In this document: positions 22,627 through 32,885 of the stretch, piece after piece
Layout: every line of letters begins with the position of its first letter
How positions within the stretch are numbered: position 1 is the first letter of the stretch
NCBI GenBank assembly: GCA_028753945.1
Contig: JAPNXP010000008.1
Location: 2,480,001 to 2,544,000 of the forward strand
Direction of reading: 5' to 3'
DNA: 64,000 nt
Origin: Hexactinellida sp. DTS-2022
Taxonomy: Eukaryota; Porifera; Hexactinellida
The notes under the pieces: model-generated
Databases searched by the model: none
Told to the model about the DNA's origin: nothing
What the model saw: only the letters and a program-made list of their open reading frames with translations
Translations under genes and position numbers: made by a program

Positions 22627-24450
22627 TATGATAATTATATATATTGGAACAATGTACATCTACATTTTTTTTATTTCATTGTTTTTTACGAAATTACCCT
22701 ACCCATGTGATAGGTATTTGATGTCTTTTTGATCTAAATTGCTTATCAACTTGTTGACTGTCATCTAATTAATTAAAAATTGAAAATGGGAAAATAGTTT
22801 ACTTTACAAATTATAACCAATTGGAACACCCTTGTGCTCATTTTGCTATCTATAAATTCTGCACGAAAAAGTTCCCTATTCCTGAAGATTATCCCCTCTC
22901 CTCATACTTTGATTTATTCTAAAATAAAATAAATCTGTAATTTATTAATTTAATTGATTTTCAAATACTTGTTAAAATATTTATAACTTAAATTTAAACT
23001 TTTGAATATGAATGACACCATATTACTATTCTAATTGATGAAATCCAAAATAGCATTGGATGCAGTGCTAGTGGAACAATTGAGTTGAATCATCATGTGC
23101 TGCATTCGTAACTATTCAGTTCTAGATTGTCTAATTAGCAAAGCATTCTACTTTGAAGACTAATAGCAACTAACATTATTTTCCAAGATCAATAATTGTA
23201 TTTCAAATCTACGAGGTAAATAATTGATGACAACAAATAGGCAAGTGATATACCTATGGAATCAAATGAGTTTTAAACTTCCTTTTTAGTTGAAGTTAAT
23301 ATTGTTTGGGGTTTTTCATATAAGTTTAGGCACATTGGAAACCGCCTCGCCTTCTTCGGGTGCTTCATAATACCTGGAACTAGATCAACAAAAATTTCCA
23401 AAGCCAATTCTTCCGTTTATCCAGTTGCATAAACATACAGCGAACTCTCGATTAAATTATAATAGGAAATTAGAACAATTTACAAACAAACTGGTTTTTA
23501 ATAAAAAAGAAATGGAATAATTAATTTACTAATAGTCTAATACTACACTAGTAGGTACAGCAGCTAGAAAATACATTAGTTAATAATTGTTATATAGCGC
23601 TGTCGTATGCCATAAAAAAGAGTATCTAATTTTAGTACGTATGCCTGGCTATAATTTGGTGGTTGTTGTGGAATAATGAGATAATAAGTAGCCAAAATTT
23701 ACATTTCTTTCAGTTAGCTAAGTCAAAACTTTCATTGTGTTATCACAGTTTTTATTAAACCTTCTGTAAAACCCTCAGTCTCATGCAATGGGTAAATTGT
23801 TCTGAGCCTAGGTTCCGCTAATGATGTCAAGAGATAAGTTAGGTAACCTCAGGTAAGCTCTTGACATCCCTCAACAGTTAAGCTCGCGTTTGGGGAAAGG
23901 TACAGAGTGTGTCCCCAGTACACTCACAGCGAACTAGTAGTAGCTAGCTGCAACCCTGAGGGACAACCTACTATTAATTAATTAATCAATTAACACTTAC
24001 TTCACAGCATAATTGATTGTATTTTCATATAGGTTACTAACAGGCATGCGGAAGATTTCAAAACATTTTATTTTTACTCTGCGAGAAGAATCGATCCAGA
24101 ACATTGTACAAGCCACCAAAACGAGTCTGTCCCGTAAGGCATTCGTGTATTTTTGATGGATGAGTTTTTAGATACTTTACACGTAGTTATGTAGTATATT
24201 GATCACGTCTTTCTGAAACTGTAACTCTGATATTTCCCAATAAATTATATTATAAAAGATCAGTGCATAATTTAGTGGATAATCCTAACAACAGGGTGTA
24301 TAAAAATAAATTTTAATAAAAAATAAATTGCTTTAATTTAGATGGAAATTTTTCCTAACAATAAAAATAAAATCAACCTGTAATAATGTATGTATGTAGC
24401 GAAACAAAGTGGTAACTGACAAATAAGATAATAAACTATGAAATTACTGA
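22627..24450. other. no gene seen
   Basis: AT-rich. At 23824-23864 GATGTCAAGAG and CTCTTGACATC form an 11-bp dyad in a locally GC-richer patch (about 23800-23960). No coding region recognised. Confidence 0.4.
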
Positions 24451-24607
24451 TATAGAGCTCAGCTCTAGTAGAGTTTAGTTTTTCAGTATGTGTATTCAGG
24501 CACTGAGAAAGGTCAGTTTTTTCCCAAGCTTTGGAATTGACCTTCAGAAAGTAAGCCTGGGCTTTTAGTATGGGAAAAATCTGAACTCTACAAAGCTCAG
24601 CTCTATA
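24451..24607. mobile_element. short MITE (157 bp)
   Basis: TATAGAGCTCAGCTCTAGTA at the left and CAAAGCTCAGCTCTATA at the right are inverse, with AGAGTT / AACTCT inside. No target duplication was settled. Confidence 0.6.
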
Positions 24608-25349
24608 TAAGCATTCTCATAAACTATTAGATAGATAAGTTAGATATCGTGTTACTTAGGAAGTTTCATAAGCTTCAAGAATATGTGCACTTGTACCAAA
24701 TAACGTTTTCCAAGTTACTGACTCTTGATGTCTTCGTTGAGTATTTCATATCAAGTACGAAGTTATAAACTACAAATAATTTACAGTTTAAGAATTATTT
24801 AATTAAAATAATTATGATTTCAAATGAATAATTTTACGAGACGTTGATAGATATTCAGAATCAGCAAAGAGCAGATCGAGCTGCCATTCCAAGATGCAGT
24901 CCAACAAATTTAAGCAATAATTTTAAGAACAGGGGATTCCTGGAGAATGAGAGAAGAAGAGCATGGCAGGATGAGAGAAATGCATTGAAAATAAAATTAT
25001 GGAGAAGATCAGAAACTTTCAAGACAAGGAAAGACTTAGCTTGAGGGTTCAGAGAGGTGGAGGCATATCATTCGAAACTAAATAATTTGTATACGTATAC
25101 TCTATTATTTAGATGTTTCTGTGTCAATTAATTAATAAGATTAAATAAATAGAGTGGAGTTGCTACTACAGTATCAAAAATGGAGAATATAGATAGATTA
25201 AACTCGGCCTTCTTTTAACTTTTAAGCAAGTGGATTACAATTAAATCTTCAATTGTGATAATTCAACGGGATAATTTATTGTATCAGAGAGTAAATTTAG
25301 AAAACAGTTAATTTTATATTTAATTAACCTAGAAAGTGGGAACTTGTTA
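24608..25349. other. no recognised gene
   Basis: A plus-strand open frame at 24844-25044 is rich in Arg, Lys and Gln but matches nothing recalled. Treated as unassigned. Confidence 0.35.
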
Positions 25350-25600
25350 CACTACCAGTGTCTCAAAATAACACAGTCTAATTTGTAATTGCACATCCTG
25401 GATGTGACATCCAGTGTGTATAGAGTGTATCTCATAGGCGTCTCAAAATTCTACATTGTAAAAGCACATCCAGTGTATATAGAATGTATCACATTTATGC
25501 GTCTCAAAAATATAGTGTACTTTGTAATAGCACATCCATGGTGTATAGAGTGTATCACATAGGCGTCTCAGAATTCGACACAACAGAACTATTTCACTCC
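25350..25600 (+). repeat. minisatellite, ~70-bp unit, three copies
   Basis: Each unit joins GCGTCTCAAAATTCTACATT, a GCACATCC(A) block and GTGTATAGAGTGTATCACAT. Units begin near 25357, 25438 and 25499 and a partial one at 25563. Related inverted units occur at 19405-19530. Confidence 0.8.
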
Positions 25601-25728
25601 ATTAATCGAAAAGGTTAGTCACCGTGAAAGCAAGTAGAATTTTTGCCGCTAATTCTACATTCGAACTGGAACTCATCGATGTATTTAATACGAGCGGACG
25701 CAGTTGTTTAGTAAACTTCTCCGTTGAT

Positions 25729-26224
25729 TTAATTGAAATTCTCTAAAATCATATTCCAAACCAGATTTTGAAGTAAGATTTCGTAATGTACTTTGATGGG
25801 AAGTGTAAGAAATTGAGAATTTTGAAGAAAACTATAACAAGCAGGAGAAATAAGTTGGGCCTTTAAAGAAAGTGTAAGAGTAATCACATTGTATCTGTAT
25901 CTTTGCTTGGGAAGCAAGATATTTTCGTTTCGAGTTGGAATAGTATAAATTGGAGACGAAGGATTGTCAATGATGTATCAGGTTCATAATCAAGTTCAAA
26001 CTTATCAATTGAAGAATGAAGATTAACAATAGCTTGTTTGATTTCTTTTGGGAATAATTTTGATGGTAGCTCTATAATCAATTTCAGGAATGTCTTTAAC
26101 GTGTTGCAGGATAAATCATCCGGAACATCTTCATAAAATCCTAAATGAACGAATTTTATAATTGTGTTATAAATTTCAAACTTACGAAGGGGTAAATTAG
26201 TGTCAATCAAAAATGAAGATTGGG
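25729..26224 (-). CDS. unidentified gene, last seen exon (frameshift near 25900)
   Basis: The exon opens after TTTGTTGCAG (acceptor at 26225) and continues the phase of the exon ending at 26498. It reads QSSFLIDTNLPLRKFEIYN and on to KDTDTM with a stop at 25884. A second minus-strand frame overlapping by about 34 bases stays open to a stop at 25729 and also looks like protein (QLISPACYSFLQNSQF, then VHYEILLQNLVWNMI). Either the protein ends at 25884 or a one-base indel or sequence error separates two halves of one exon; the second half reads too well to dismiss. The composition is that of an alpha-helical, Leu/Ile-rich protein. Function unknown. Confidence 0.6.
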
Positions 26225-26497
26225 CTGCAACAAAAAGTACAGTGGTTTCGGTTAGTAAGGGATTCCGAACATATTAGACCGAAAACTTTCTATATAAGCT
26301 ATTTGTAGATATATATTTTAACATAGTAAGAATTTCCGTGTACATAGAAACCAATTTATAATCTATGTAAATATATAAACTAACAATTTGAGCAGAGACT
26401 TGAATCTATAAGGAAATATGATTCAACGTTAAGAAGTGATCCAGAAATCGAAGGTTTAAATATACTCAAAGTTGTATCAGAGGGATACAATAAGAAC

Positions 26498-26770
26498 CAA
26501 TTATCTGGTCATGTATAGTCTGAAATTTTAAGTTAAAATCTTCAAAAGTCGATACAGCGAATCTTTCAAGTTCAAGGTCATTATCAAGCTTGCTATCTGT
26601 AATCCCCTTGATAACATAAATATATGTAAATAAAATATTGAATGTGTATAATTCAGTTCTACAAGGACTGTCGGAAGATGCGTTTAGGACATATAGCTTT
26701 GAAAGCTGCTCTAATGAATAACAATATCTATACGAAATTTCTTGCAGTTCATGCAAATCGAAAATACTGG
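26498..26770 (-). CDS. unidentified gene, internal exon
   Basis: Bounded by acceptor AAATAG (26771-26776) and donor GTTCTTAT at 26497. 273 nt; it enters and leaves with one base of a codon carried over. Both junctions rebuild GCC codons, which supports the splicing. It reads IFDLHELQEISYRYCYSLEQ, then LSKLYVLNASSDSPCRTELY and LERFAVSTFEDFNLKFQTIH. Mostly helical by composition; no motif recognised. Confidence 0.65.
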
Positions 26771-26852
26771 CTATTTGCAATTTGTATTAACTGCATGAAA
26801 TTTGGGTATTTGATTAATTAAGATTTAGTTACACAATAGAAATATTTAATAC

Positions 26853-27037
26853 CTGATGAAAGAAGCATTGCTCTTTTTATCAAGATCCAATCGCTGAGGG
26901 GTGGCGTCATTATCCTTGAATAAGTAGCGAATTCAAATATACGGGGAATAGAACCAGGTAGGTAGGCTGGTCGTCTGGAAACAGTTTTTACTGAACCATC
27001 AGGTTGCGGTATACCGATGGTCAAAGGTAGATCTTCT
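26853..27037 (-). CDS. unidentified gene, internal exon (best conserved-looking part)
   Basis: Acceptor CATTTCAG (27038-27045), donor GTATTAAA at 26852. It reads EDLPLTIGIPQPDGSVKTVS, RRPAYLPGSIPRIFEFATY, SRIMTPPLSDWILIKRAML. The Pro/Arg-rich, motif-like text looks like a conserved domain, but no family could be named. It does not match human SMG1 as recalled, although it lies where SMG1 would continue. It is separated from the preceding exon by an intron of only 47 nt. Confidence 0.7.
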
Positions 27038-27084
27038 CTGAAATGTTTAATGCAGACATAAATTGTTCGTAATTCAGAACATAC

Positions 27085-27178
27085 TCACGACATATCTGCT
27101 TCAACCACATATTAGCTAGATCGGCATATTTTGGCAAAAAGAGAAACAGTGTAGGTACTCTCCGATCCAGGATAATTA
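27085..27178 (-). CDS. unidentified gene, most 5' exon seen
   Basis: 94 nt between acceptor TTGTTTAAG (27179-27187) and donor GTATGTTC at 27084. It reads IILDRRVPTLFLFLPKYADL, then ANMWLKQICRE, and joins the next exon in phase. Earlier exons are not visible; the MULE at 27440-30959 lies just upstream, so the gene may be interrupted or may continue be​yond that element. It could be a gene nested in an SMG1 intron on the same strand, or an independent gene if SMG1 is truncated here. Confidence 0.6.
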
Positions 27179-27792
27179 CTTAAACAATTTGGCACGTAAC
27201 AACGATTTGGCATCGTGAATTAAGCTACGCACGTATATCCAAGAACCGAGTAAATGAAATTAGTAATAGGTCAATAATAATTAAATAATCATGAGCAACC
27301 TGAATACGAAAGCGATATGCAACTATCGAAAATCAAATCTTGAACTAGATATAATTAATTGCAATATTTATAAACCAAAGTATATTTACTTATTGGGGTT
27401 ATTTAAAATTGAGTTAACTGTCATTACATGTTATGGTTGAGGCGCATGAATTAGTCCGAATTTGTAAGTTGTCATTTGTCCGAAAAGCGCTAACTGGCGT
27501 TTGTCCGAATCGTAACTTGGAATATTGTCATTTGTCCGAATCGTATTTTTGGATTATTGACATTTGTCCGAAAAGTGCTTATTGATAAAAAAAAAATATA
27601 TTTGCAAAATGATACTAGTATAGGAACACAAACATTGTCTATTTATCACACGTTATGAATCTGTACACACAACTGCAATTTCATAATATTCTGATTTTCG
27701 CGAATCGATTATTAGAAATATCCATTCATCTTATCAGTATTAAATAATTCCCATAATTAACTTCGAAATCATTTCGCAATATTTAGGACATT

Positions 27793-27890
27793 ATGGAATT
27801 CAATCCTGAAGAGTATAAACGCTGTACAGGAAATATTCTGACATCGACTGACGAACACAAGTATGTTCAGTCAAAAATTACTGAGAAATA
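27793..27890 (+). pseudogene. MULE transposase, N-terminal piece before the Tc1 insertion
   Basis: Begins ATG GAA TTC (27793) and reads MEFNPEEYKRCTGNILTSTD, then EHKYVQSKITEK, up to the TA where Tc1 is inserted. The reading frame resumes at 29292 (one base out of phase), and together the two sides form the N-terminal zinc-finger region. Confidence 0.7.
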
Positions 27891-29291
27891 TACACTAAGC
27901 GGACAAAAGTATTTCACCAACGATATATTATAATCCCATTATGAAATATATTCGTAGTAGCTGATGTCTCTCAAATCTCAACTATTATTTGAATTGACTG
28001 ATTATTTACTGGTTACAATATTAATTAATTCCTTCTAACAGTTTGATTAAATATAGTTTTATTAATCATTTCAACTGTAATATGTTTAGGAAAATTTTAC
28101 TTGATGCCTAGGGCGAAGGAAATCCCTCTATCTTTGAGAGACCAGGCAGTAGGTCTGTCTCGAGCTGGGAAGTCAAACAGACAAATTGGAAGTATCCTTA
28201 ATATACACTACTCTACAGTATATTATATAATAAAGAAATTTCGAAAGACAGGATCAACAACCAACCTAAAAAAGGCTGGACGGCCTAAGTCGCTTTCATT
28301 GCGTGCTACTCGTCATATAAAATCAATTGTCAAGAAACATCGCACTACTTGTCTAAGAGGTATCACTGAAATTTTCAACGCTGGCAAAAAGTTATTGGTT
28401 TCTGAAAAGACAGTGAGCCGTTGTCTTCACAACCAGGGGTTCCATGCTAGAAGACCTTGCAAAAAACCTTTCATATCAGCGATAAACAGGAGAAAAAGGT
28501 TAGATTATTATAAAAATTTCTGGTTCTGGAAAACTAATGATTGGAAAAAAGTAATTTTTTCTGACGAGTCCAAATTTAACCTATTTACTTCTGACGGCCG
28601 AGCAAAAGTTTGGAGGAAAGCGTATGAAAGGTATATTCCCGAATGCACACAAAAAACTATCAAAGGGTTTGGAGGGTCTATTATGTTTTGGGGGTGTATT
28701 ACGTATGATAGAATGGGTCCATTTATTGAAATTCGAGGAAATTTAAACTCTCAAGAGTATATTACTCAAATTTTAGAAACGTTTCGAGGATTTTGGAGGA
28801 AGTTTCGGAGGAAGACCAAAGCAGCAGTGTTCATGCAGGACAATGCTCCATGCCATACTTCAAAAATAGTCGAAAAGTGGTTTGGGTCAAGCAAAGTCAG
28901 GAAAATACTGTGGCCTCCTCAGTCACCAGACCAAAACCCCATCGAAAGTGTATGGGACAGATTACTAAGGACAATAAGAAATCAAAAGAAGCAACCAACC
29001 TCGTTGACGGAATTACGGGAAGCACTAAAAAACGGATGGCTAAATTTTCCGATGGAGGAAATAAGAAAGTTATACGATGGACTGCCAGACAGAGTTGACC
29101 AAATAAAGAAAATGAAAGGATACGCAACTCAGTATTAGGGCTCGCAACAGTGAGACACTTTTTATGTATTCAATACTTAATTGTTAAAAACACATATTAT
29201 TAGTTTTTCGACTAAGAACTAATACTATTAATATCAATTTATGAAAAGTTCAGTGTGCGTTGAAATACTTTAGTTCCCTTCCCTTAGTGTA
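27891..29291 (+). mobile_element. Tc1-type element (DD34E), intact
   Basis: TA on both sides (27891-27892, 29290-29291). Terminal inverted repeats start CACTAAG; left CACTAAGCGGACAAAAGTAT, right inverted CACTAAGGGAAGGGAACTAA, both followed by AGTATTTCA(C)CAACG-like sequence. About 1.4 kb with a single uninterrupted transposase gene. It lies within the MULE zinc-finger coding region, whose frame continues on both sides, so the pre-insertion site GAGAAATATTTACTT can be inferred. Confidence 0.93.
28104..29138 (+). CDS. Tc1-family transposase, DD34E, 344 aa
   Basis: Cut-and-paste transposase of the Tc1 group; it excises and inserts its own element at TA sites in the nucleus. Residues about 8-50 form a helix-turn-helix (RDQAVGLSRAGKSNRQIGSI), followed by GRPK at 59-62 (AT-hook/nuclear-localisation-like) and a second DNA-binding helix region near 85-118. 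The catalytic triad is visible: D154 in IFSDES, D246 in MQDNAPCHTS, E281 in PDQNPIESVW, with exactly 34 residues between the last two. W-G-C and the N-P-I-E-x-x-W motifs are also present. Length is normal for the family. The frame is open from the ATG at 28104 (an upstream in-frame TTG is not needed) to TAG at 29136. No inactivating lesion is seen, so it may be active or recently so. Confidence 0.97.
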   Translation: MPRAKEIPLSLRDQAVGLSRAGKSNRQIGSILNIHYSTVYYIIKKFRKTGSTTNLKKAGRPKSLSLRATRHIKSIVKKHRTTCLRGITEIFNAGKKLLVSEKTVSRCLHNQGFHARRPCKKPFISAINRRKRLDYYKNFWFWKTNDWKKVIFSDESKFNLFTSDGRAKVWRKAYERYIPECTQKTIKGFGGSIMFWGCITYDRMGPFIEIRGNLNSQEYITQILETFRGFWRKFRRKTKAAVFMQDNAPCHTSKIVEKWFGSSKVRKILWPPQSPDQNPIESVWDRLLRTIRNQKKQPTSLTELREALKNGWLNFPMEEIRKLYDGLPDRVDQIKKMKGYATQY

Positions 29292-30747
29292 TTTACTTAA
29301 AGTGTGCAATTTTTAGGAGTGGTTGTAAGGGAACTGGTAAAATAAATCGTGCTAGAAATTTGATAATCCCTATGAAGGAACATAATCTTGATGTTGATGC
29401 CTACAAAGCTGATATTTATAAGCTCAAAACCAAATGCAAAAACGGTTGCCAAGCAGGTGGAAACAACAGGTCTAAGGGAAGTATTCGATGACGTTACTAG
29501 GAACGAAGGGCTTTTTCGGAGTGCGAATCGTCGATGTATCGTGCTAGGAGAAAACACATCCCAAAATACCATTGACGGGTAGTGAATTTATAGATATATT
29601 AACTTCTACTAGCCTCGGCGCACATTTCAAATTTTCTGTTAGAAGCGGGGACCAGATTGGAGTGGTTTTTTTACTCGGATGAGATGAGAAACACAAATCA
29701 GAGGTTACAAATATACAGTCGATGGGACTTTTTATACGGTTCCAGTCCAATTCTATAAATTATGGACGATATTAATAGCTGTTGGTGGGCATACACTTCC
29801 TGCTGTCCACTGTTTATTGTCGGGCAAGACGCAAGGATTATACAAAGCAGTTTTAGAAAAGATTATTAACGACATCCCTCAAATAAACGTGTAGCCTCCA
29901 TGTCTGATTGGGAACCGGCAGCTAGGAACGCTTTCAAAGAAGTATTTCCTCATATCAGGAATTACGGATGTTGGTTTCATTATAGCCAACGTAATTGGGC
30001 GAAAACACAAAAACTAGGTCTTAGTAATGCTTTCAAAAATAATCCTGAAATAACAAGATTTATTCGACAACTGATGGCCATACCCTTTTTACCTGCATCT
30101 CTCTAATACCCAACATTCACATTAATTCCTGGACCAACTCTAGAAAATAAAGAAGCAGTACTTTTGACAAAGTTAAAGAATTATGTCAGAAAGCAAGGTT
30201 GATTCAAACAACCTCTGAGGAATTATCAATCTATGACTTGAGTATTACTAATAATAATGGTGCCGAGAGCTATCATTCGAAACTGTAATCCACAATAAGG
30301 ACTAATCATCCAAGAATATGGACTTTCATCGGAAGAATACGATCGGGAAGAGAAACTAGTCGGAGCAGGAAGACAACTAGTGTAAGAAATCAAGAACAAA
30401 GGGCGTTTCTTAAACATAAACTTAGTCTTGGAAAGGTTACACCATGGGAGTTCATGCAAGCGATTAGTCATACGGTTGGCACAATTCCAATTCTACACAT
30501 TCAAATTAGCGATTCGGAAGATTCTGGTGATGACAAAGAGGAGCAAAACACCAATACTTCTGAGCGTTTATGTGTAGTATGCCTCTCGCCTCGCACAACA
30601 ACTTGGATCTTCATGCCCTGCAGACATGCGAACTTTTGCAGCGATTGTAGTCTGCAAGTCTTTGAACTCGAGCGAGGATGTTCAATTTGCCGATCCAACG
30701 TAGACACAAGTTTCGGACAATATTCCAAATACGATTCGGACAAATGA
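29292..30747 (+). pseudogene. MULE transposase: FLYWCH-like finger, DDE core, C-terminal RING
   Basis: Resumes after Tc1 with KCAIFRSGCKGTGK and a later EHN (FLYWCH-like Cys/His finger, about 29305-29400). It continues REVFDDVTRNEGLF, MYRARRKHIPKY (about 29540), then VDGTFYTVPVQFYKLW (first catalytic Asp, about 29720) and MSDWEPAARNAF (second Asp, about 29903). GCWFHYSQRNWA (about 29968) and NNNGAESYHSKL (about 30250) follow; both are standard MULE motifs. The last open frame (30454-30747) is acidic, then carries a RING finger. At least four frame changes separate the parts, so it is inactive. The reading frame runs into the first terminal repeat unit, which supplies its TGA stop. Confidence 0.88.
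30571..30690 (+). other. RING (C3HC4) domain at the MULE C-terminus
   Basis: C-x2-C-x12-C-x-H-x3-C-x2-C-x10-C-x2-C is complete: CVVC, CRH, CSDC and CSIC in order. It is preceded by a Ser/Asp/Glu-rich linker (SDSEDSGDDKEE). RING domains usually serve as E3 ubiquitin ligases; here it is fused to a transposase, so a role in the element's life cycle is inferred only. Confidence 0.9.
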
Positions 30748-30955
30748 CAATATTCCAAGTAACGATTCGGACAAATGACAATATTCCAAATTACGATTCG
30801 GACAAATGACAATATTCCAAAATACGATTCGGAAAAATGACAATTTCAAAAATACGATTCGGACAAATGACAATATTCCAAAATACGATTCGGACAAATG
30901 CCAGTTAGCGCTTTTCGGACAAATGACAACTAAGAAATTCGGACAAATGCAGCTT
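30712..30955. repeat. MULE right terminal array, ~34-bp unit
   Basis: Eight occurrences of TTCGGACAAATG-type units, six at about 34-bp spacing with AATATTCCAAAATACGA between them. The inverted counterpart at 27455-27575 has about five and lacks the even spacing, so the array has expanded on one side. Minus-strand open frames here merely translate the repeat. Confidence 0.9.
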
Positions 30956-30969
30956 CCCAGTTATGGTTG

Positions 30970-31781
30970 CATAAATAATACCTTCTACTTTTAATCCATA
31001 GTCATAACGAAATATAGCCAGTTCTAAGTCCTGTATTACGAAGTTCCCACCTGAATGCAGTTTTGAATTCTACATGTTAGAATTACTCTTGCTGACAATG
31101 AATAAACATTCCTACAATTAGTTACAAACCTACAGTCACTCTAAAAATTTTGACAACTAGTAACACATGACAGGAATATGCAGGTCACTTTGGAAAGGGC
31201 GATTAAAGATGGCCCGCACATTTAGTATAACAATAAATATTTCAGATTAGTATGATATGACACACATGAAGTTCGCAACATATTTCCGCCAAGTGCCATT
31301 TGTGGCAGAAATTATTGATAGGTACGAGTTCTTAGGTAGGTCAGTGTAGATACCCAGTGGCGACGCAAGCTCGGCGCCAATGGTAGACAGAGTTGGGACA
31401 CACTAACATTAATTTTGAATGCGGAAAATATCAAATTTCAGAACCGCTCAGGCAAATCGGAAATGTTGGTGATTTGACGAATAAGTACACATAACAGTTT
31501 ACACTATTCTTATTCATTGTTGAAGAATTTAGAGTTTGTTTACAGTAAGTGTGACAGATTGTTTAATTATTCAAATCAATTTCTATTTGGGTGGGTTTTA
31601 AATATGTACTTATTGTATGAATCAACATATAATAAAATATAAACTTATGTTGGTTATGTAGTGCATTCATATAAAGAATAAATCTTTTGAGCAATTGTAC
31701 TAAAGCGACCTTGAGATAAATATTGTTCAAAATTGCACTGTGTTAATAAATTTATTACTTAAATTAGCAGTTGATAAATAC
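30970..31781. other. no gene seen; repeat fragment
   Basis: SMG1 intron or 3' flank. 31250-31330 is a diverged inverted relative of about 6236-6320 (GTGCCATTTGTGGCA). At 31352 CAGTGGCGACGCAAGC resembles a hAT terminus without a visible partner. Confidence 0.4.
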
Positions 31782-32553
31782 CTGTTTGAAATGGATTTTA
31801 AGTTCGACACAATGCAAGAGGAATGGAGAATTGCCAATTGGAATTGTGTCATTGTTTGTAGGTTCCAAAATCTCTACAAGTTGATCATAGTTTTCGAAAC
31901 TAAAATAGCACTGTATAAGTCTCTTAGAACAAAAAAGTAAGACTTCCTCATTTGAGAATACATATAAGCTACTATTGTCATGTAGTATTTCATCATTAGC
32001 TGCAGATTCTAACAAAAGAGTTATTTGGTATAATTTGTATGCATTTTCATAATTTCCTTGAGCTTCAGTGATAGCACCCTGTAACCATTTTTTTGCTCCA
32101 AGTTGATATGAAATAGAGATGCCTTCAAGTGTTTCGTATGCTTTCATAGTTACTAATGCATCTAATAATAGAAAAAAAGAATTGTTTGAAACATCGAGAG
32201 GGCCTTCTATCAACAAGCCACAACGTATAGTCATTGTCGGTAAAGCACTATGCAGTGCCATTTTCATTACAGCTGGACGGATACGTGAAAACCACTGATT
32301 ACAGGTGTCAATATTTTTCTGAAAAAATGCTTTTACACTCGAGCATTTAGCTGACAATGCAAAACTACCATAATATGTACAATCCATTAATTTTTCAAGT
32401 TGCTCAATAAACAACAATAATAACACTCCACGAAGATATATGGTATAATGTCGTGGACCCAAACCAGTTTCAAGTGATCCAGATTGAACAAAAGATGATT
32501 CATTAAAATATTCTTCAGAGTCTTTCCATAACTCAACTTCCGATATATAGTTC
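31782..32553 (-). CDS. SMG1: SMG1-like kinase, internal exon E
   Basis: SMG1 is the PI3K-like kinase that phosphorylates UPF1 during nonsense-mediated mRNA decay. This 772-nt exon lies in the solenoid before the FAT domain. CNQWFSRIRPAVMKMALH aligns with human CQDWLTRIRLSIMRVGLL (from memory). Upstream LLFIEQLEKLMDCTYYG matches human LENLEKLMYNAYEG; downstream GAITEAQGNYENAYKLYQ matches VAQQAEGRFEKASVEYQ. Acceptor TGTTTAG and donor GTATTTAT frame it; it takes two codon bases from exon D (AG+G) and ends on a whole codon. The run of TTG/ATG upstream of 32553 is intron. The next exon was not found to the left. Confidence 0.93.
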
Positions 32554-32652
32554 CTAAACATGTAATTATATCTATGATTTCCGTAACACAATACAAAATC
32601 AAATTTCTATAAATTGACAATAAATTAATGTATACGTATTTAATAAAAGTAC

Positions 32653-32885
32653 CTGAGTACACTCTCAATACTTAGAAAAGTTGTGTTAGGATCACCAAGA
32701 TAAGTTTGAAGTTTGTATGAAACACAGTAATGAGCGCACTCAAATATAACCCAATACCATAGCAAAGCGTCACAGTTTCCCGTTATTTCTGTAAAGTATG
32801 CGTGTTGGAGAGACTGTTGTGTATAACAGGAACTGAACAGATTTCCCAACCATATCTCTGATGATTGCTTGGTCGAAGCGTATCC
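32653..32885 (-). CDS. SMG1: SMG1-like kinase, internal exon D
   Basis: 233 nt between acceptor TTACACTTAG and donor GTACTTTT, separated from exon E by a 99-nt intron. DALLWYWVIFECAHYCV aligns with human DAVLWQWAIWEAAQFTV. EIWLGNLFSSC corresponds to NWLERLFYSC, and FLSIESVLR to FQTIEGIIR. It starts on a whole codon, matching the end of exon C, and leaves two bases for exon E. Order and spacing of blocks equal those of human SMG1. Confidence 0.93.

Larger units (their letters stand above)
27440..30959 (+). mobile_element. Mutator-like element (MULE) with RING-finger transposase, split by Tc1
   Basis: Flanked by an exact 10-bp duplication gttatggttg (27430-27439, 30960-30969). Long inverted terminal regions share GTCATTTGTCCGAAAAGCGC, then CTAACTGGC, and a repeated ATTGTCATTTGTCCGAATCG motif: about five on the left (27455-27575) and eight on the right (30735-30945, six of them spaced about 34 bp). 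Without the Tc1 insertion it is about 2.1 kb. The plus strand holds one decayed transposase gene. It is inserted downstream of the last SMG1 exon seen and just upstream of the unidentified gene. Confidence 0.92.

Noticed and set aside
25729..27178. Assigning these exons to SMG1
   Set aside because: Strand and position fit, but the encoded text does not match the SMG1 FAT region as recalled, and the last exon appears to end in a stop.
30501..30897. Minus-strand open frames (103 and 71 codons) opposite the MULE
   Set aside because: They are the antisense of the RING exon and of the terminal repeats.
30712..30955. Regularly spaced repeats resembling a CRISPR array
   Set aside because: Spacers are nearly identical to each other, the host is eukaryotic, and the array is the terminal inverted repeat of the MULE.
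31794..31940. Plus-strand open frame opposite SMG1 exon E
   Set aside because: Shadow of the minus-strand exon, which has clear SMG1 similarity.
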